Shown one piece after another: positions 29,356-38,372 of a stretch of 64,000 nt of DNA. A program made the position numbers and the translations under genes. Under the pieces are notes generated by a model that saw only the letters and a program-made list of their open reading frames with translations, searched no databases and was not told the origin of the DNA. Source of the stretch: Pseudomonadota bacterium (GTDB lineage Bacteria > Pseudomonadota > Gammaproteobacteria > Burkholderiales > Burkholderiaceae_C); contig JAFEEF010000036.1 of the NCBI GenBank assembly GCA_018241265.1, positions 92,783-156,782 on the forward strand, read 5' to 3'. Positions within the stretch are counted from its first letter, which is position 1. Every line of letters begins with the position of its first letter.

Positions 29356-30413
29356 TGAACCGCGTCGAGGCGGTCGAGATGGCCACGTCCGCGGCGTCGC
29401 CGTCGAAGACCTACGTCGTCATCCTGAACTGGAACGGCTGGCGCGACACGATCGAATGCCTCGAGTCGGTGTTTCGGCTGCAGGGCGAACCATACGTCGC
29501 CGTGGTGTGCGACAACGCCTCGAGCGACGGCTCGATGGAGCACGTCGAACGCTGGGCACGCGGCGAGGTCGCCGCCGCGCAAGCACCGTTCATCGACGCC
29601 AAGCCCACATCCAAGCCGTTGCGGTATGCGCGCTACACGCGCGCCGAAGCCGAAGCCGGTCCGGCCGACGACGCGCCGCTGGTGTTGATCGACACCGGCG
29701 CGAACCTCGGCTTTGCCGGCGGCTGCAACGTGGGGATGCGCTACGCGATGACGCGGCCCGACTGCGGCCACGTCTGGCTCCTCAACAGCGACAGCGTGGC
29801 CGACCCGCAAGCATTGTCGGCCTTGGTGGCGCTCTGCGGCAGCCGTCCGCGCGTCGGCATCTGCGGCAGCCAGGTGCGCTACTACGACGCACCGGAGGTC
29901 GTGCAGACCTTCGGCGGCGTGCTCGACCAGCGCTTCTGCACCACGCACAGCCTGCACTGCGGCAGCCCGGCCTCGAACGTGCAGGCCGAGCCGGACCATA
30001 TCGACTACGTGCCGGGTGCATCGATGTTCGTGACCCGGGCGTTGCTCGATTCGATAGGTCTGATGGCCGAAGACTATTTTCTCTACTTCGAGGAAATCGA
30101 TTGGGCCGAACGGTGTAAATCGAAGTTCGACTTGGCGGTGTGCGTCACAAGTCTGGTCTACCATCGCGGCGCGGCGAGCATAGGCTCGCCGAGCGAACGA
30201 GGAGAACGCGGTGCGCGCTCGGAATACTTTCTGCTCAGGGGACGTCTGCTGTTCGCGCGCAAGTTCTATCCGCAACGTCTGCTCACGGTGTACGCCGGCA
30301 TGATGGCCTCGCTGCTCAACCGCGTGCGGCGACGCCAGTGGACGCGGGCCCGCATCGCGCTGTGCGTCCTTGTCGGCCGGCGGCCTGCGATCGTCGGGCG
30401 CACCGGCGCCTGA
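29355..30413 (+). CDS. GT2-family glycosyltransferase (rhamnosyltransferase-like)
   Basis: This 352-residue protein has the rhamnosyltransferase-type pattern: VVILNWNGWRDTIECLESV, CDNASSDGSMEH, NLGFAGGCNVGMR, WLLNSDSVADP (the DxD site) and VPGASMFVTRALLDSIGLM followed by YFLYFEEIDWAERC. Similarity to WbbL-like enzymes suggests a deoxyhexose donor, but this is only family-level. A 50-residue insert (about 70-115) separates the acceptor part from the NLGFAGG motif. The distal half is somewhat lower in GC than its neighbours. Confidence 0.88.
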   Translation: MNRVEAVEMATSAASPSKTYVVILNWNGWRDTIECLESVFRLQGEPYVAVVCDNASSDGSMEHVERWARGEVAAAQAPFIDAKPTSKPLRYARYTRAEAEAGPADDAPLVLIDTGANLGFAGGCNVGMRYAMTRPDCGHVWLLNSDSVADPQALSALVALCGSRPRVGICGSQVRYYDAPEVVQTFGGVLDQRFCTTHSLHCGSPASNVQAEPDHIDYVPGASMFVTRALLDSIGLMAEDYFLYFEEIDWAERCKSKFDLAVCVTSLVYHRGAASIGSPSERGERGARSEYFLLRGRLLFARKFYPQRLLTVYAGMMASLLNRVRRRQWTRARIALCVLVGRRPAIVGRTGA

Positions 30414-30432
30414 AGTCCACGCGGAGATCCCG

Positions 30433-31122
30433 GTGTCCGGACACGTTGCCGCCAATCCCCCTTTCTACGTCGAAAAGGACATCGACTACTTCGGGCAGAC
30501 GCGCCACGACCTGATCGCGATGATCCCGGCCATGCCGGATGCAAGCGTGCTCGAGATCGGCTGCGGTCGCGGCCACACGCTGATCGCGCTGAAGCAGCGC
30601 GGACTCGCGCGCGAGGTCACCGGCATCGAACTCGTCGCGCTGCCGCGCGCGAGCCGGGAATCGGCGCACATCGACCGCTACATCGTCGCCAACGTCGAGA
30701 CCGACGAACTCGACCTCTGCGCAGAGACCTTCGACGTGATCGTCTGCGGCGACGTGCTGGAGCACCTCAACGACCCGTGGGCGGTGGTCGCGCGGTTGAA
30801 GGGCTGGCTGAAGCGCGGCGGCGTGCTGGTCGCGAGCGTGCCCAACGTGCGCGAGGCGCGCACGCTCTACAACCTGCTGTTGCGCGGCGACTTCGCCTAC
30901 CGCGAATCCGGCGTGCTCGACCGCACCCATCTACGCTTCTTCTGCAAGCGCAACATCCTGTCGATGCTGCAGATCGGCGGCGGCACGATCGAACGCATCG
31001 CGACCGACATCGACACCAAGACGAACTGGCGCGCCTTGCTGAACCGCATCACGTTCGGGCTGCTCGAGGAGTTCCTCGTCACGCAGTACCTCGTCGTCGT
31101 GCGCAAGGCACCGGCCGGATGA
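30433..31122 (+). CDS. SAM-dependent methyltransferase (class I)
   Basis: This 229-residue protein probably starts at a GTG 6 nt after GGAG; an in-frame TTG lies at 30370. It has motif I VLEIGCGRGHTLIAL (residues about 38-52), CGDVLEHLNDPWAVV as the motif II/III region and HLRFFCKRNILSML. This matches Methyltransf_11/23-type sugar or lipid-linked glycan methyltransferases found in O-antigen and capsule loci. It may cap or decorate the repeat unit. The following deacetylase overlaps by 4 bp. Confidence 0.87.
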   Translation: MSGHVAANPPFYVEKDIDYFGQTRHDLIAMIPAMPDASVLEIGCGRGHTLIALKQRGLAREVTGIELVALPRASRESAHIDRYIVANVETDELDLCAETFDVIVCGDVLEHLNDPWAVVARLKGWLKRGGVLVASVPNVREARTLYNLLLRGDFAYRESGVLDRTHLRFFCKRNILSMLQIGGGTIERIATDIDTKTNWRALLNRITFGLLEEFLVTQYLVVVRKAPAG

Positions 31123-32135
31123 GCGCATCCGCTGCCGCACGCGCGCGCACGCGCGTCTACCTGACGATAGACACGGAGTTCAGCATCGGCGGCGCCTTCG
31201 AGGCACCGGCCGAGCGCGAGCCCATCGGTGCGCAGAACGTGCTGTGCGACGTGCAAGGCCGCTCCGAGGGACTCGGCTTCATGCTCGATGCGTTCGCGGC
31301 GAGCGACCTGCGCGCCACCTTCTTCGTCGAGGCGTTGCAGACCGCGTGGTTCGGCGACGAGCCGATGGGCGCGCTGGCGCGTCGCATCGCGGCCGCCGGC
31401 CACGACGTGCAGCTGCACCTGCATCCGGTCTGGACCTGGTTCGACCGCGCCGACTGGCGCGAGCGCCTGAAGACCGAGACGCCCAACGACCGCATGCACG
31501 GCTGCTCGGTCGAGCAGCTCGTCGAGCGCATGCAGCGCGGCATGGCTGCGCTGCAGCGCTGGGGCATCGCCCGGCCGGTCGCCTTGCGCACCGGCAACCT
31601 GATGGTCGACCGCAACGTCTACAAGGCGATGGCCGAGGTCGGCCTGCGCGTCGCATCGAACGTCGCACGCGCGGTGTTCGAGCCGGCCGAGGAAGCGCTG
31701 CGCTTCAATGCCGGCGTGCACGCGATCGAAGGCATCATCGAGCTGCCGGTGCTGACCTATGCCGACCTGCGCCTGGGCGGCCGCACGCACCGCAAGGTGC
31801 TGACGATCACCGGCTCGTCGTTCGCGGAGACGCGTGCGCTGCTCGAGCGCGCGCATCGCGCCGGTGCGCCGGCGGTCGTGCTGCTGACGCACTGCCATGA
31901 GTTCGTCAAGGGCGACATGCGCGGCGCGCTCGCCGCCAACCGCGTGAACCAGCGGCGGCTGACCGCGCTGTGCCGCTATCTGCGCGACGCCGACGATCGC
32001 TACGAGGTGACGACGATGGATCGCGTCGCAGGCGCGACGACGGCGGCGACGTCCGATGCGCTGCTCGGCGTGCCGGTCCATGCGGCGCTGTGGCGGATCG
32101 CGCAGAACAAGCTGAACGATCTCAATGTGATCTGA
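31119..32135 (+). CDS. NodB-like polysaccharide deacetylase family protein
   Basis: This 338-residue protein has YLTIDTEFSIGG at residues 14-25 (the DTE resembles the catalytic Asp site) and DVQLHLHPVW (the HLH replaces SHGxxH). The N-terminal fold is a NodB barrel, but the zinc site is divergent. LRTGNLMVDRNVYKAM and LLTHCHEFVKGD complete the core. It may be a deacetylase with an altered substrate or a non-catalytic relative. It ends the long rightward operon and converges with the hot-dog/SDR gene 22 bp away. Confidence 0.8.
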   Translation: MSASAAARARTRVYLTIDTEFSIGGAFEAPAEREPIGAQNVLCDVQGRSEGLGFMLDAFAASDLRATFFVEALQTAWFGDEPMGALARRIAAAGHDVQLHLHPVWTWFDRADWRERLKTETPNDRMHGCSVEQLVERMQRGMAALQRWGIARPVALRTGNLMVDRNVYKAMAEVGLRVASNVARAVFEPAEEALRFNAGVHAIEGIIELPVLTYADLRLGGRTHRKVLTITGSSFAETRALLERAHRAGAPAVVLLTHCHEFVKGDMRGALAANRVNQRRLTALCRYLRDADDRYEVTTMDRVAGATTAATSDALLGVPVHAALWRIAQNKLNDLNVI

Positions 32136-32157
32136 CGGTGACCGCCGGTCGCGCGGC

Positions 32158-33585
32158 TCAGCGCGGCAGCGACCGCACCATCGCCAGCAGCACATCCAGC
32201 GTCGAGCCGGTCGACACCTGCACGATCGACGCGGTCTGGTCGGTCGCCAGGCGCGGCAGCCGCTGCACCTCGATGCGCACGTGCTTCAGCGCGCGGTTCA
32301 GATCCGCCGCGAGGATCTCGGACGCTGCCTTGGCCATCGCATATTCGGTCATGCCCCTGGGCCGGTCGTCGATGAAGACCGTGGACGGTACGAAGACCGT
32401 CACGCGGCGCTCGCCGACGGCTTCTTCCAGCCAGGCACACAGCCGGTGCAGGCCATCGACATAGAAGTCGGCGAGTTCGTCGAAGCCGCGACGATCGAAC
32501 AGCGTGGCCTTCTTGCGGTAGATGCGCGGCGTAGCGAAGTAGTAGACCTCGGCCAGCGTTGCGGCATGCGGCCGCAACGCCTCGTAGCCGTCGTCGTCCT
32601 TCAGGTCGATGCGGCAGGCATCGCAGCGGCCGCGGCCGGCCGCATTGACGTCGGCGGCGACGCGTGCCGCATCGTCGGCACCGGCGGCATAGCTGATCGT
32701 CACGTGCGCTCCGCCCGCGGCGAGGATCTTCGCGGTGGTCTCGCCCAGGCCGCGCGAACCGCCGAGCACGACCGCATGCACGCTTGCGAATTCGTCGGCG
32801 GCGACCAGGGGCGCGATCTCCGCCGACGGCGGCTGGGGCTGCGGCGGCGGCCGCCGGAAGGCGCGCAGATCGCCGCGCACGGCGCCGTCGAAGGCGATCG
32901 TGAACAGGCCGAAGCGCCGGTCGTAGCGCTGCACGGCGAACGTCGTCGTCGCGTCGGCGGCCGGCCCGATCAGGTCGAGGCGCAGCGACGAGAACACCGA
33001 ATGCAGCCCCGGGCACAGCATGCCGACGCAGTACGACAGCGCCATGATGGCGCCGACCTGCGCATTTCCGATGCGCGCCGAAATGCGTGGAAAGGCTGCG
33101 GCCGGTGCAGCATGTCCGGCCGCATAGCGCGCACCAGCCTGGGCCTCGGGTGCTTCATCGAGCGGCGCCGTCAGCGCACCGAGCGGTCGCGCTTCGGCGC
33201 TCGCATCGAGCGATGCCAGTCCGAGCGGCGCGGCCGGCATCGTGATCTCGGTGCAGACCAGACCGTCGACCGAGGCCATGAGCGCCAGCGAGCCATCCGC
33301 CGCCTGCCCTTGCTCGAGCACGACCTCGTCGCCCACGCTCACCGGATGGGCGAATTCGCAGCGCACCGCGCGCCGCTCGATCGTGTCGATGCCGGCCCAG
33401 ACGTCGAGCGCCCAAAGCAACGTGTGGATGCCATGGACGACCTGCCGACCCGACAGCAGGCGCCGTGCCGCCACCGCATCGACGTGCATCGGGTTGCAGT
33501 CGCCCGACCAAGCCGCAAAGGCACGCTGGTCGTCGGCCGTGAAGATCCGCACGGCAAGGCGCCGTTTGCCTGTGTCGGACGTCAT
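32158..33585 (-). CDS. MaoC-like hot-dog / short-chain dehydrogenase fusion
   Basis: This 475-residue protein begins with a MaoC-type hot-dog segment: FTADDQRAFAAWSGDCNPMH, then VVHGIHTLLWALD, resembling the hydratase site Asp...His. A second hot-dog-like stretch follows (about 160-235). The C-terminal part from about 265 is an SDR domain: VVLGGSRGLGETTAKILAAGG as the NAD(P)-binding glycine motif, and YAMAKAASE as YxxxK. The fusion suggests dehydration and reduction of an acyl thioester or a related chain. It is divergent from the FkbH-ACP genes, which could supply the carrier-bound substrate; this link is inference. Confidence 0.82.
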   Translation of the reverse strand: MTSDTGKRRLAVRIFTADDQRAFAAWSGDCNPMHVDAVAARRLLSGRQVVHGIHTLLWALDVWAGIDTIERRAVRCEFAHPVSVGDEVVLEQGQAADGSLALMASVDGLVCTEITMPAAPLGLASLDASAEARPLGALTAPLDEAPEAQAGARYAAGHAAPAAAFPRISARIGNAQVGAIMALSYCVGMLCPGLHSVFSSLRLDLIGPAADATTTFAVQRYDRRFGLFTIAFDGAVRGDLRAFRRPPPQPQPPSAEIAPLVAADEFASVHAVVLGGSRGLGETTAKILAAGGAHVTISYAAGADDAARVAADVNAAGRGRCDACRIDLKDDDGYEALRPHAATLAEVYYFATPRIYRKKATLFDRRGFDELADFYVDGLHRLCAWLEEAVGERRVTVFVPSTVFIDDRPRGMTEYAMAKAASEILAADLNRALKHVRIEVQRLPRLATDQTASIVQVSTGSTLDVLLAMVRSLPR

Positions 33586-33722
33586 CTTTGGGGGCTGCGG
33601 GCAACGGCTGTCTTCATGGTCCTATGTTAGCCTTCACTGCACTCTGCCGGCCGTGCTGCAACACACGCGCATCGCCGGCCGCGAAGCCCGCATTTCTCGG
33701 GTGCTCGCCCTTCCCCACCGTC

Positions 33723-35588
33723 ATGACGAAAGCCGAACTCGACCGTCTGCTGTCCACTCCGCATCTCGGCGACCTGCGCGGCGAGATGGCCCGCTTGCGC
33801 GGGCCGCTCAGCCTGCCGGAAGCGCAGCAGGTCACCGAACATGCGAAGACGCTGGCCGGCGAACTGAAGCCGCTGCCGATCGCGATCGTGCACACCTACA
33901 CGAGCGACCTGCTCGACCCGTGGCTCGCGCTCGCCGGTGCGCTGCAGGGCTTGGACGTTCAGCCCTATCACGCACCGTACGGCCTGGCGCTGCAGGAGGC
34001 CACGCCCGATTCGGCGCTGGTGCGCCATCGCCCCGCCATCACCTTGCTGATGCTGCGTCGCGAGGATCTGCATCCCGACCTGTCGCGCCCCATCACCGGC
34101 CTGGCCGGCGATGCGCAGGCCGCGCTGCGCGACGCTGTCCTGGCGAACCTGCGCGAGTGGGTCGGCCTGTTCCGCATCCAGCCGGTGGGCCATCTGATCG
34201 TCACGGTGCTGCCGTCGCTCGCCGCGCCGACGCTCGGCCACTACGACCCGCATGCCGAAGCCTCCGAGGCCGCGTGGTGGGCCGGCGCCAAGGCCGCGAT
34301 CGGCGGCTGGATGCGCGAGGCGGTGCCGGCATCGCTCTTCCTCGACCAGGACGAGCTGCTGCAGCAGATCGGCCGCAACGCCTTCTTCGATCGGCGCTAC
34401 TGGTATTCGGCGCGCTTTCCGTACGCGCCGGATGCGGCGCGCGAGCTCGCGCGGCGCATCGCCGCGGTCGGCGCGGTGCTGTCGACGCCGCGCGCCAAGG
34501 TGCTGGTGCTCGATGCCGACAACACGCTGTGGGGCGGCGTGGTCGGCGAGGACGGGTTCGACGGCATCGCGATCGGACCGGACTACCCCGGCAACGCCTA
34601 CCTCGACTTCCAGCGCCGCATCCTCGACTTCCAGCAGCGCGGGCTGATCCTCGCGATGTGCAGCAAGAACAATCCGGAAGACGTCGACCAGGTGCTGAAG
34701 GATCATCCGCACCAGCTGCTGCGCGACGAGCACTTCGCGGCGCGGCGCGTCAACTGGACCGCGAAGCCGGACAACCTGATCTCGCTCGCCGAGGAGCTGA
34801 ACCTCGGCCTCGACTCCTTCATCTTCGTCGACGACAGCGACCACGAATGCGCCGCGGTGCGCCTTCGGCTGCCGCAGGTCGAGGTGATCCAGGTGCCGAA
34901 GCGCCAGGTCGACATACCGACCTGCCTCGACCACGTCGCGCGGCTCGAGGTGCTGTCGCTGACGCGCGAGGACCTCGCGAAGACCGAGCTCTACGCGCAG
35001 GAGCGGCGCCGCCGCGAGTTCTCCGAGAGCGTCGCGGCGAACGGCAACGGCACCGACTACCTGACGCGCCTGCAGATGGCGATGACGATCCGCCTCGCGC
35101 CGGCGACGCACGTGCCGCGGCTCGCGCAGCTCACGCAGAAGACCAACCAGTTCAACCTGACGACGCGCCGCTACGACGAGCAGCAGATGCAATCGTTCAT
35201 GGCCTCGGGCGACTGGATCGTCGCCGACTTCTCGCTCGCCGACACCTTCGGCGACAGCGGCATCGTCGGGCTGGCGATGTTCCGCATCGAAGGCGGCGCG
35301 TCGGCCGAGCTCGACACGTTCCTGATGTCGTGCCGCGTGATCGGCCGGCAGGCCGAGGCCGCGTTCATGCACGGCCTGCTGCGGCATCTGGCCGAGCGCG
35401 GCGTGCGCGAGGTCGTGGCCGACTACCTGCCGACGCGCAAGAACGACCTCGTGAAGAACTTCCTGCCCGAACAGGGCTACGCGCAGGGCAGCGATGGCCG
35501 CTGGCGACGCGACCTCGTCGCCGCACCGCCTAAGGCCGCCGCCGACTTCCCGATCGCGATCGATCTCCAGCAAGCAGACCCACCATGA
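33723..35588 (+). CDS. HAD-IIIC / FkbH-like protein (glyceryl-ACP-type synthase)
   Basis: This 621-residue protein has an N-terminal FkbH-type region and a HAD phosphatase core with VLVLDADNTLWGG (Asp264, Asp266) and IFVDDSDHECAAVR. Its C-terminal GNAT-like half includes QKTNQFNLTTRRYDEQQM. FkbH-family enzymes dephosphorylate a phosphoglycerate-derived donor and load a three-carbon unit onto an acyl carrier protein. The next gene, whose start overlaps its stop (ATGA), is exactly such a carrier. I infer loading of glyceryl or a similar unit for later transfer to the polymer. The start ATGACGAAAGCC at 33723 fits the family N-terminus. Confidence 0.88.
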   Translation: MTKAELDRLLSTPHLGDLRGEMARLRGPLSLPEAQQVTEHAKTLAGELKPLPIAIVHTYTSDLLDPWLALAGALQGLDVQPYHAPYGLALQEATPDSALVRHRPAITLLMLRREDLHPDLSRPITGLAGDAQAALRDAVLANLREWVGLFRIQPVGHLIVTVLPSLAAPTLGHYDPHAEASEAAWWAGAKAAIGGWMREAVPASLFLDQDELLQQIGRNAFFDRRYWYSARFPYAPDAARELARRIAAVGAVLSTPRAKVLVLDADNTLWGGVVGEDGFDGIAIGPDYPGNAYLDFQRRILDFQQRGLILAMCSKNNPEDVDQVLKDHPHQLLRDEHFAARRVNWTAKPDNLISLAEELNLGLDSFIFVDDSDHECAAVRLRLPQVEVIQVPKRQVDIPTCLDHVARLEVLSLTREDLAKTELYAQERRRREFSESVAANGNGTDYLTRLQMAMTIRLAPATHVPRLAQLTQKTNQFNLTTRRYDEQQMQSFMASGDWIVADFSLADTFGDSGIVGLAMFRIEGGASAELDTFLMSCRVIGRQAEAAFMHGLLRHLAERGVREVVADYLPTRKNDLVKNFLPEQGYAQGSDGRWRRDLVAAPPKAAADFPIAIDLQQADPP

Positions 35589-35821
35589 GCCTATTCGAAC
35601 GCGTGCAGGAAACCGTCGCCGCCACGCTGAAAGTGCCGCCCGAGAAGATCACCCGCGAGCTGCGCGACGAAGACCTTGCCGCCTGGGACTCGCTCGGCCA
35701 CGTCAACCTCGTGATGGCGCTCGAGCAGACCTTCGGCGTCTACATCGAGGTCGAGGACTTCGCGAACCTGAACTCGATCCCGGGGATCATGGGGTTCCTC
35801 GAGAAGCAAGGCGTTTCCTGA
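35585..35821 (+). CDS. Acyl carrier protein (FkbH-linked)
   Basis: This is a 78-residue four-helix carrier. The phosphopantetheine site is Ser in AWDSLGHVNLVMALEQ, with the typical acidic helix FGVYIEVEDF after it. The ATG overlaps the FkbH stop, so the two are probably made in fixed ratio. It is not the fatty-acid AcpP, whose site is GADSLD. A phosphopantetheinyl transferase is not encoded nearby. A 532-bp gap with a palindromic element follows. Confidence 0.92.
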   Translation: MSLFERVQETVAATLKVPPEKITRELRDEDLAAWDSLGHVNLVMALEQTFGVYIEVEDFANLNSIPGIMGFLEKQGVS

Positions 35822-36353
35822 GAGCATCCATGCCCCTGTCGGTGCGCGGCGATGGCGGAGAAACGTGGGGTGCGGGTAAGGCGTTTCTTGCTGCGTTGTC
35901 GCTTCGCGCAAGAGCCCGCCGGAATTCGCCCGGCAGGCGAGTCACTTTCTTCTGCAGGGCCCAGAAGAAAGTAACCAAAGAAGAGGGCCTAACACCAGCC
36001 CATCAGGTCGAGGGGTGTGGCAAGAGACCAGAGGCCCCTTCAGACGAGCAGTGCGACGCGTCGCATTCGATCGCTGCTCATCCCGCGGGAGTTCGAGAGC
36101 GCTACGCGGGTTCGATCCGTGCCCGTCCTGCATCAGCCGCCTCTGGTCTGTTGCCACGGGCAGAGGCCGGATGGGCTGGTGTTGAGGCCCTTTGCTTTGC
36201 CTACTTTCATTTGGGCCAGCAAATGAAAGTAGGTCGGCTGCCGGCCGAGTCCGGCGGGCTGCTGCCCACAGCTCCGGCCGAGCCAAGAGCAATCCCAACT
36301 CGACCCGTTCGATTTCTCGTGAGGCTGAGGGGCACGGCTGCCGCCGGATCTCG
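35822..36353. other. 532-bp intergenic region holding a palindromic element
   Basis: No convincing gene is present; open frames through it are chance. Most of its length is the nested palindrome at 35941-36232. The stretch 36233-36353 contains a short GAGGCTGAGGGGC motif (36321-36333) and no clear ribosome-binding site for the following gene. Confidence 0.6.
35941..36232. repeat. 292-bp nested palindromic intergenic element
   Basis: Terminal hairpins are ACTTTCTTCTG/CAGAAGAAAGT (35944-35972) and CTACTTTCATTTG/CAAATGAAAGTAG (36201-36232). Inside are mirrored arms AGGGCCT-AACACCAGCCCATC (35984-36004) and its complement (36170-36191), then GGCAA[G/C]AGACCAGAGGC type arms (36019-36035 and 36139-36155). 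All pairs share a centre near 36088. Elements of the ACTTTCTT...AAGAAAGTAACC kind are, from memory, common between genes of beta- and gammaproteobacteria. There is no transposase, so a MITE-like or retained repeat is most likely. Confidence 0.8.
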
Positions 36354-37259
36354 ATGAGCCCGCTGGAGTTCGCGTCAGGACTGGCGGTCCGCTTTCTCGA
36401 TGGGAAGCGCATCGACGCGTTGCGCGACCGCTATTTCGCGCTGCGCGGCCGCATGGCGCCGCTGCTGCGCGCGGTGCACGGCAGCTTCGACGCGGCCGGC
36501 TTGCGTGCCCATCTCGAAGAGCGCATCCCGCCCGACTTCGAGATCCTGATGGTGCACAGTTCGGTCAACCACATGAAGCCGATGTACACCGGCACGCCGC
36601 TCGAACTGGTGCAGATGCTGCTCGCGTTCGTCGGGCCGCAGCGCACGCTGGCGATGCCGGCGTTCTATTTCGGCGATCCGGTCGCGGGCACCAACGTGGT
36701 CGAGACGTTCAAACGCAATCCGCGCTTCGACCTCAGGCGCACGCCGTCGCAGATGGGCCTGGCGACCGAGCTGTTCCGCCGCACCCCGGGCGTGCTGCAA
36801 AGCCGGCATCCGGTCTATCGGATCGCGGCGCGCGGGCCGCTGGCAGCGGAACTGCTCGCCGGCCATGAGCATTCCGACCATCCGTCCGGACGCGGCACGC
36901 CGTTCGAATACATGGCGAACCACCGCACCCGCATCATCGGCATCGGCAAGCCGATCCAGGTGGTGACGCAGGCGCATCACGTCGAAGGGCTGATGGGCGA
37001 CGCGTTCCCGGTGCCGAGCACGCGCGCCGAGCCGATCCCGATGACGCTCGTCGATCGCGATGCGGAGATCCCGTTCCTGCTGCCGCGCCGCAATGTTCAG
37101 GGCCGCTTCGACATCTGGCGGCTGCGCGGCATCATGGACCGCGCGACCTTGGCCGAGTGGAACTTCCATCACGTGCCGATGTTCTCGACCACCGCGAAGG
37201 ACGTGACCGATCGCCTCGTCGCCGCCGCGCGGCGCGGGGTCACGCTCTACGTGCGGTAA
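36354..37259 (+). CDS. AAC(3)-family N-acyltransferase
   Basis: This 301-residue protein has the antibiotic N-acetyltransferase AAC(3) fold: LMVHSSVNHMKPMYTG, a substrate strand LAMPAFYFGDPV, RTPSQMGLATELFRR, SRHPVYRIAARGP and a late His region HVEGLMGD. In surface-polysaccharide loci this fold acylates amino sugars and need not confer drug resistance. Its position downstream of FkbH and an ACP suggests it may use a carrier-bound acyl unit. The start is an ATG at 36354 without a strong ribosome-binding site. Its 3' end overlaps the convergent acyltransferase by 20 bp. Confidence 0.85.
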   Translation: MSPLEFASGLAVRFLDGKRIDALRDRYFALRGRMAPLLRAVHGSFDAAGLRAHLEERIPPDFEILMVHSSVNHMKPMYTGTPLELVQMLLAFVGPQRTLAMPAFYFGDPVAGTNVVETFKRNPRFDLRRTPSQMGLATELFRRTPGVLQSRHPVYRIAARGPLAAELLAGHEHSDHPSGRGTPFEYMANHRTRIIGIGKPIQVVTQAHHVEGLMGDAFPVPSTRAEPIPMTLVDRDAEIPFLLPRRNVQGRFDIWRLRGIMDRATLAEWNFHHVPMFSTTAKDVTDRLVAAARRGVTLYVR

Positions 37260-38343
37260 GGCCCGCGCGATCGGCGCCGATACGCCGCAGCGCAGCGCGG
37301 ATCCACTGCGTCAGTCCACGCCGGCGGGTCTCGGTGAGCGCGCCGATCGCAACCACCGATACAGCCATCAGCACCGTCGTCAGCGCCCAGCTTCCGTAGC
37401 CCTTGTTGTCGCCGTGCACGACCACGCCCCAGAACAGGAACAGCGGCTGGTGCAGCAGGTAGAGCGTGAACGTGTACGACGCGGCGCGCTTCACCGGCGG
37501 CTCGATCGCGCGCATCAGCGGCGCGATGCGATCGGCGATGCGCCGTACGCCGACGAAGTGCAGCATGATCAGGAGGCCGAGCAGGTAGTCGCCGGCGAAG
37601 AAGCGCGAGAAGGTGAACTGCTCGTACCAGCGATCGCCGACCACGCGCTTGAACCAGGCGCCGGCCTGCGCTTCGACGTCGAGCGCGAGGTAGCAGGCGA
37701 TGCCGGCGACGCTGCCGGCGACGAGCGCCCACCCCAGCCGCTCCGAGATCGCGGCAAGGCGCTTCGAGCGATACAACGCGACACCCATCGCCCAGATCGG
37801 TGCGAGCATCGCGACCTTCGGTCCGAGCAGGAGCAGCAGCGCGCCGATGACGGCGAACGCCCGTCGGCGCGGCAGGAACACCAGCGCGCCGAACGCGACG
37901 TAGTACCAGCTCTCGTAGCAGATCGACCAGTACGGCACGTTCGAGAAGCTCGTGATCGACACGAACCAGGCCTCGTTCAGCATCAGCCAGCTGGTCGCGA
38001 CGCGCAGCGGGATCCAGTCGTACGGATAGCCGTACGGCGCCGGATCGATCAGCCGCCCTGCCCCGTCGAGCGCCAAGGTCAGGATCACCGCCGGGACCGC
38101 GACCGAATAGATGCGCGACAGGCGGCTCGCGGCATAGGTGCGCCAGTCGTTCTCCTTCGTCGCCGTCACGTAGGCGATCACGTAGCCCGACAGCACGAAG
38201 AACACGATGACCGCGGTGTGCCCGTAGTGATGCGCAGGCAGCAGCGGCTGCACGAGCCAGCGCTGGTTCGAGTGGTAGAGGTAGACGAGGCAGGCGGCTA
38301 TGAAGCGCACCAGATCGAGGTAGACCGAGAACGGCCGCGGCAT
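37240..38343 (-). CDS. Acyltransferase 3 family membrane protein
   Basis: This 367-residue inner-membrane protein has about ten hydrophobic segments. It shows the acyltransferase 3 hallmarks LVRFIAACLVYLYHS near the N-terminus (the conserved His) and FFVLSGYVIA after it, then PYWSICYESWYY. It would O-acetylate (or succinylate) a sugar of the polymer using a cytoplasmic acyl donor. It is the last gene of a leftward operon, starting 29 bp after the asparagine-synthase-like gene. Confidence 0.9.
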   Translation of the reverse strand: MPRPFSVYLDLVRFIAACLVYLYHSNQRWLVQPLLPAHHYGHTAVIVFFVLSGYVIAYVTATKENDWRTYAASRLSRIYSVAVPAVILTLALDGAGRLIDPAPYGYPYDWIPLRVATSWLMLNEAWFVSITSFSNVPYWSICYESWYYVAFGALVFLPRRRAFAVIGALLLLLGPKVAMLAPIWAMGVALYRSKRLAAISERLGWALVAGSVAGIACYLALDVEAQAGAWFKRVVGDRWYEQFTFSRFFAGDYLLGLLIMLHFVGVRRIADRIAPLMRAIEPPVKRAASYTFTLYLLHQPLFLFWGVVVHGDNKGYGSWALTTVLMAVSVVAIGALTETRRRGLTQWIRAALRRIGADRAGLTARRA

Positions 38344-38372
38344 GGTCGCGCCTGCGGTCGTCGCCACGACGC

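Noticed and set aside
29355..30413. Recent horizontal transfer of the rhamnosyltransferase-like gene because of lower GC in its 3' half
   Set aside because: The drop is modest and only judged by eye, and the gene is tightly overlapped with its upstream neighbour. A codon-usage calculation would be needed.
33586..33722. Promoters in the hot-dog/FkbH divergent spacer
   Set aside because: A TATGTT hexamer is present, but neither strand has a -35 at workable spacing, so no promoter is listed.
36354..37259. Aminoglycoside resistance gene
   Set aside because: The fold is AAC(3)-like, but the gene sits in a polysaccharide locus next to an ACP, where members act on amino sugars. Nothing shows drug specificity.
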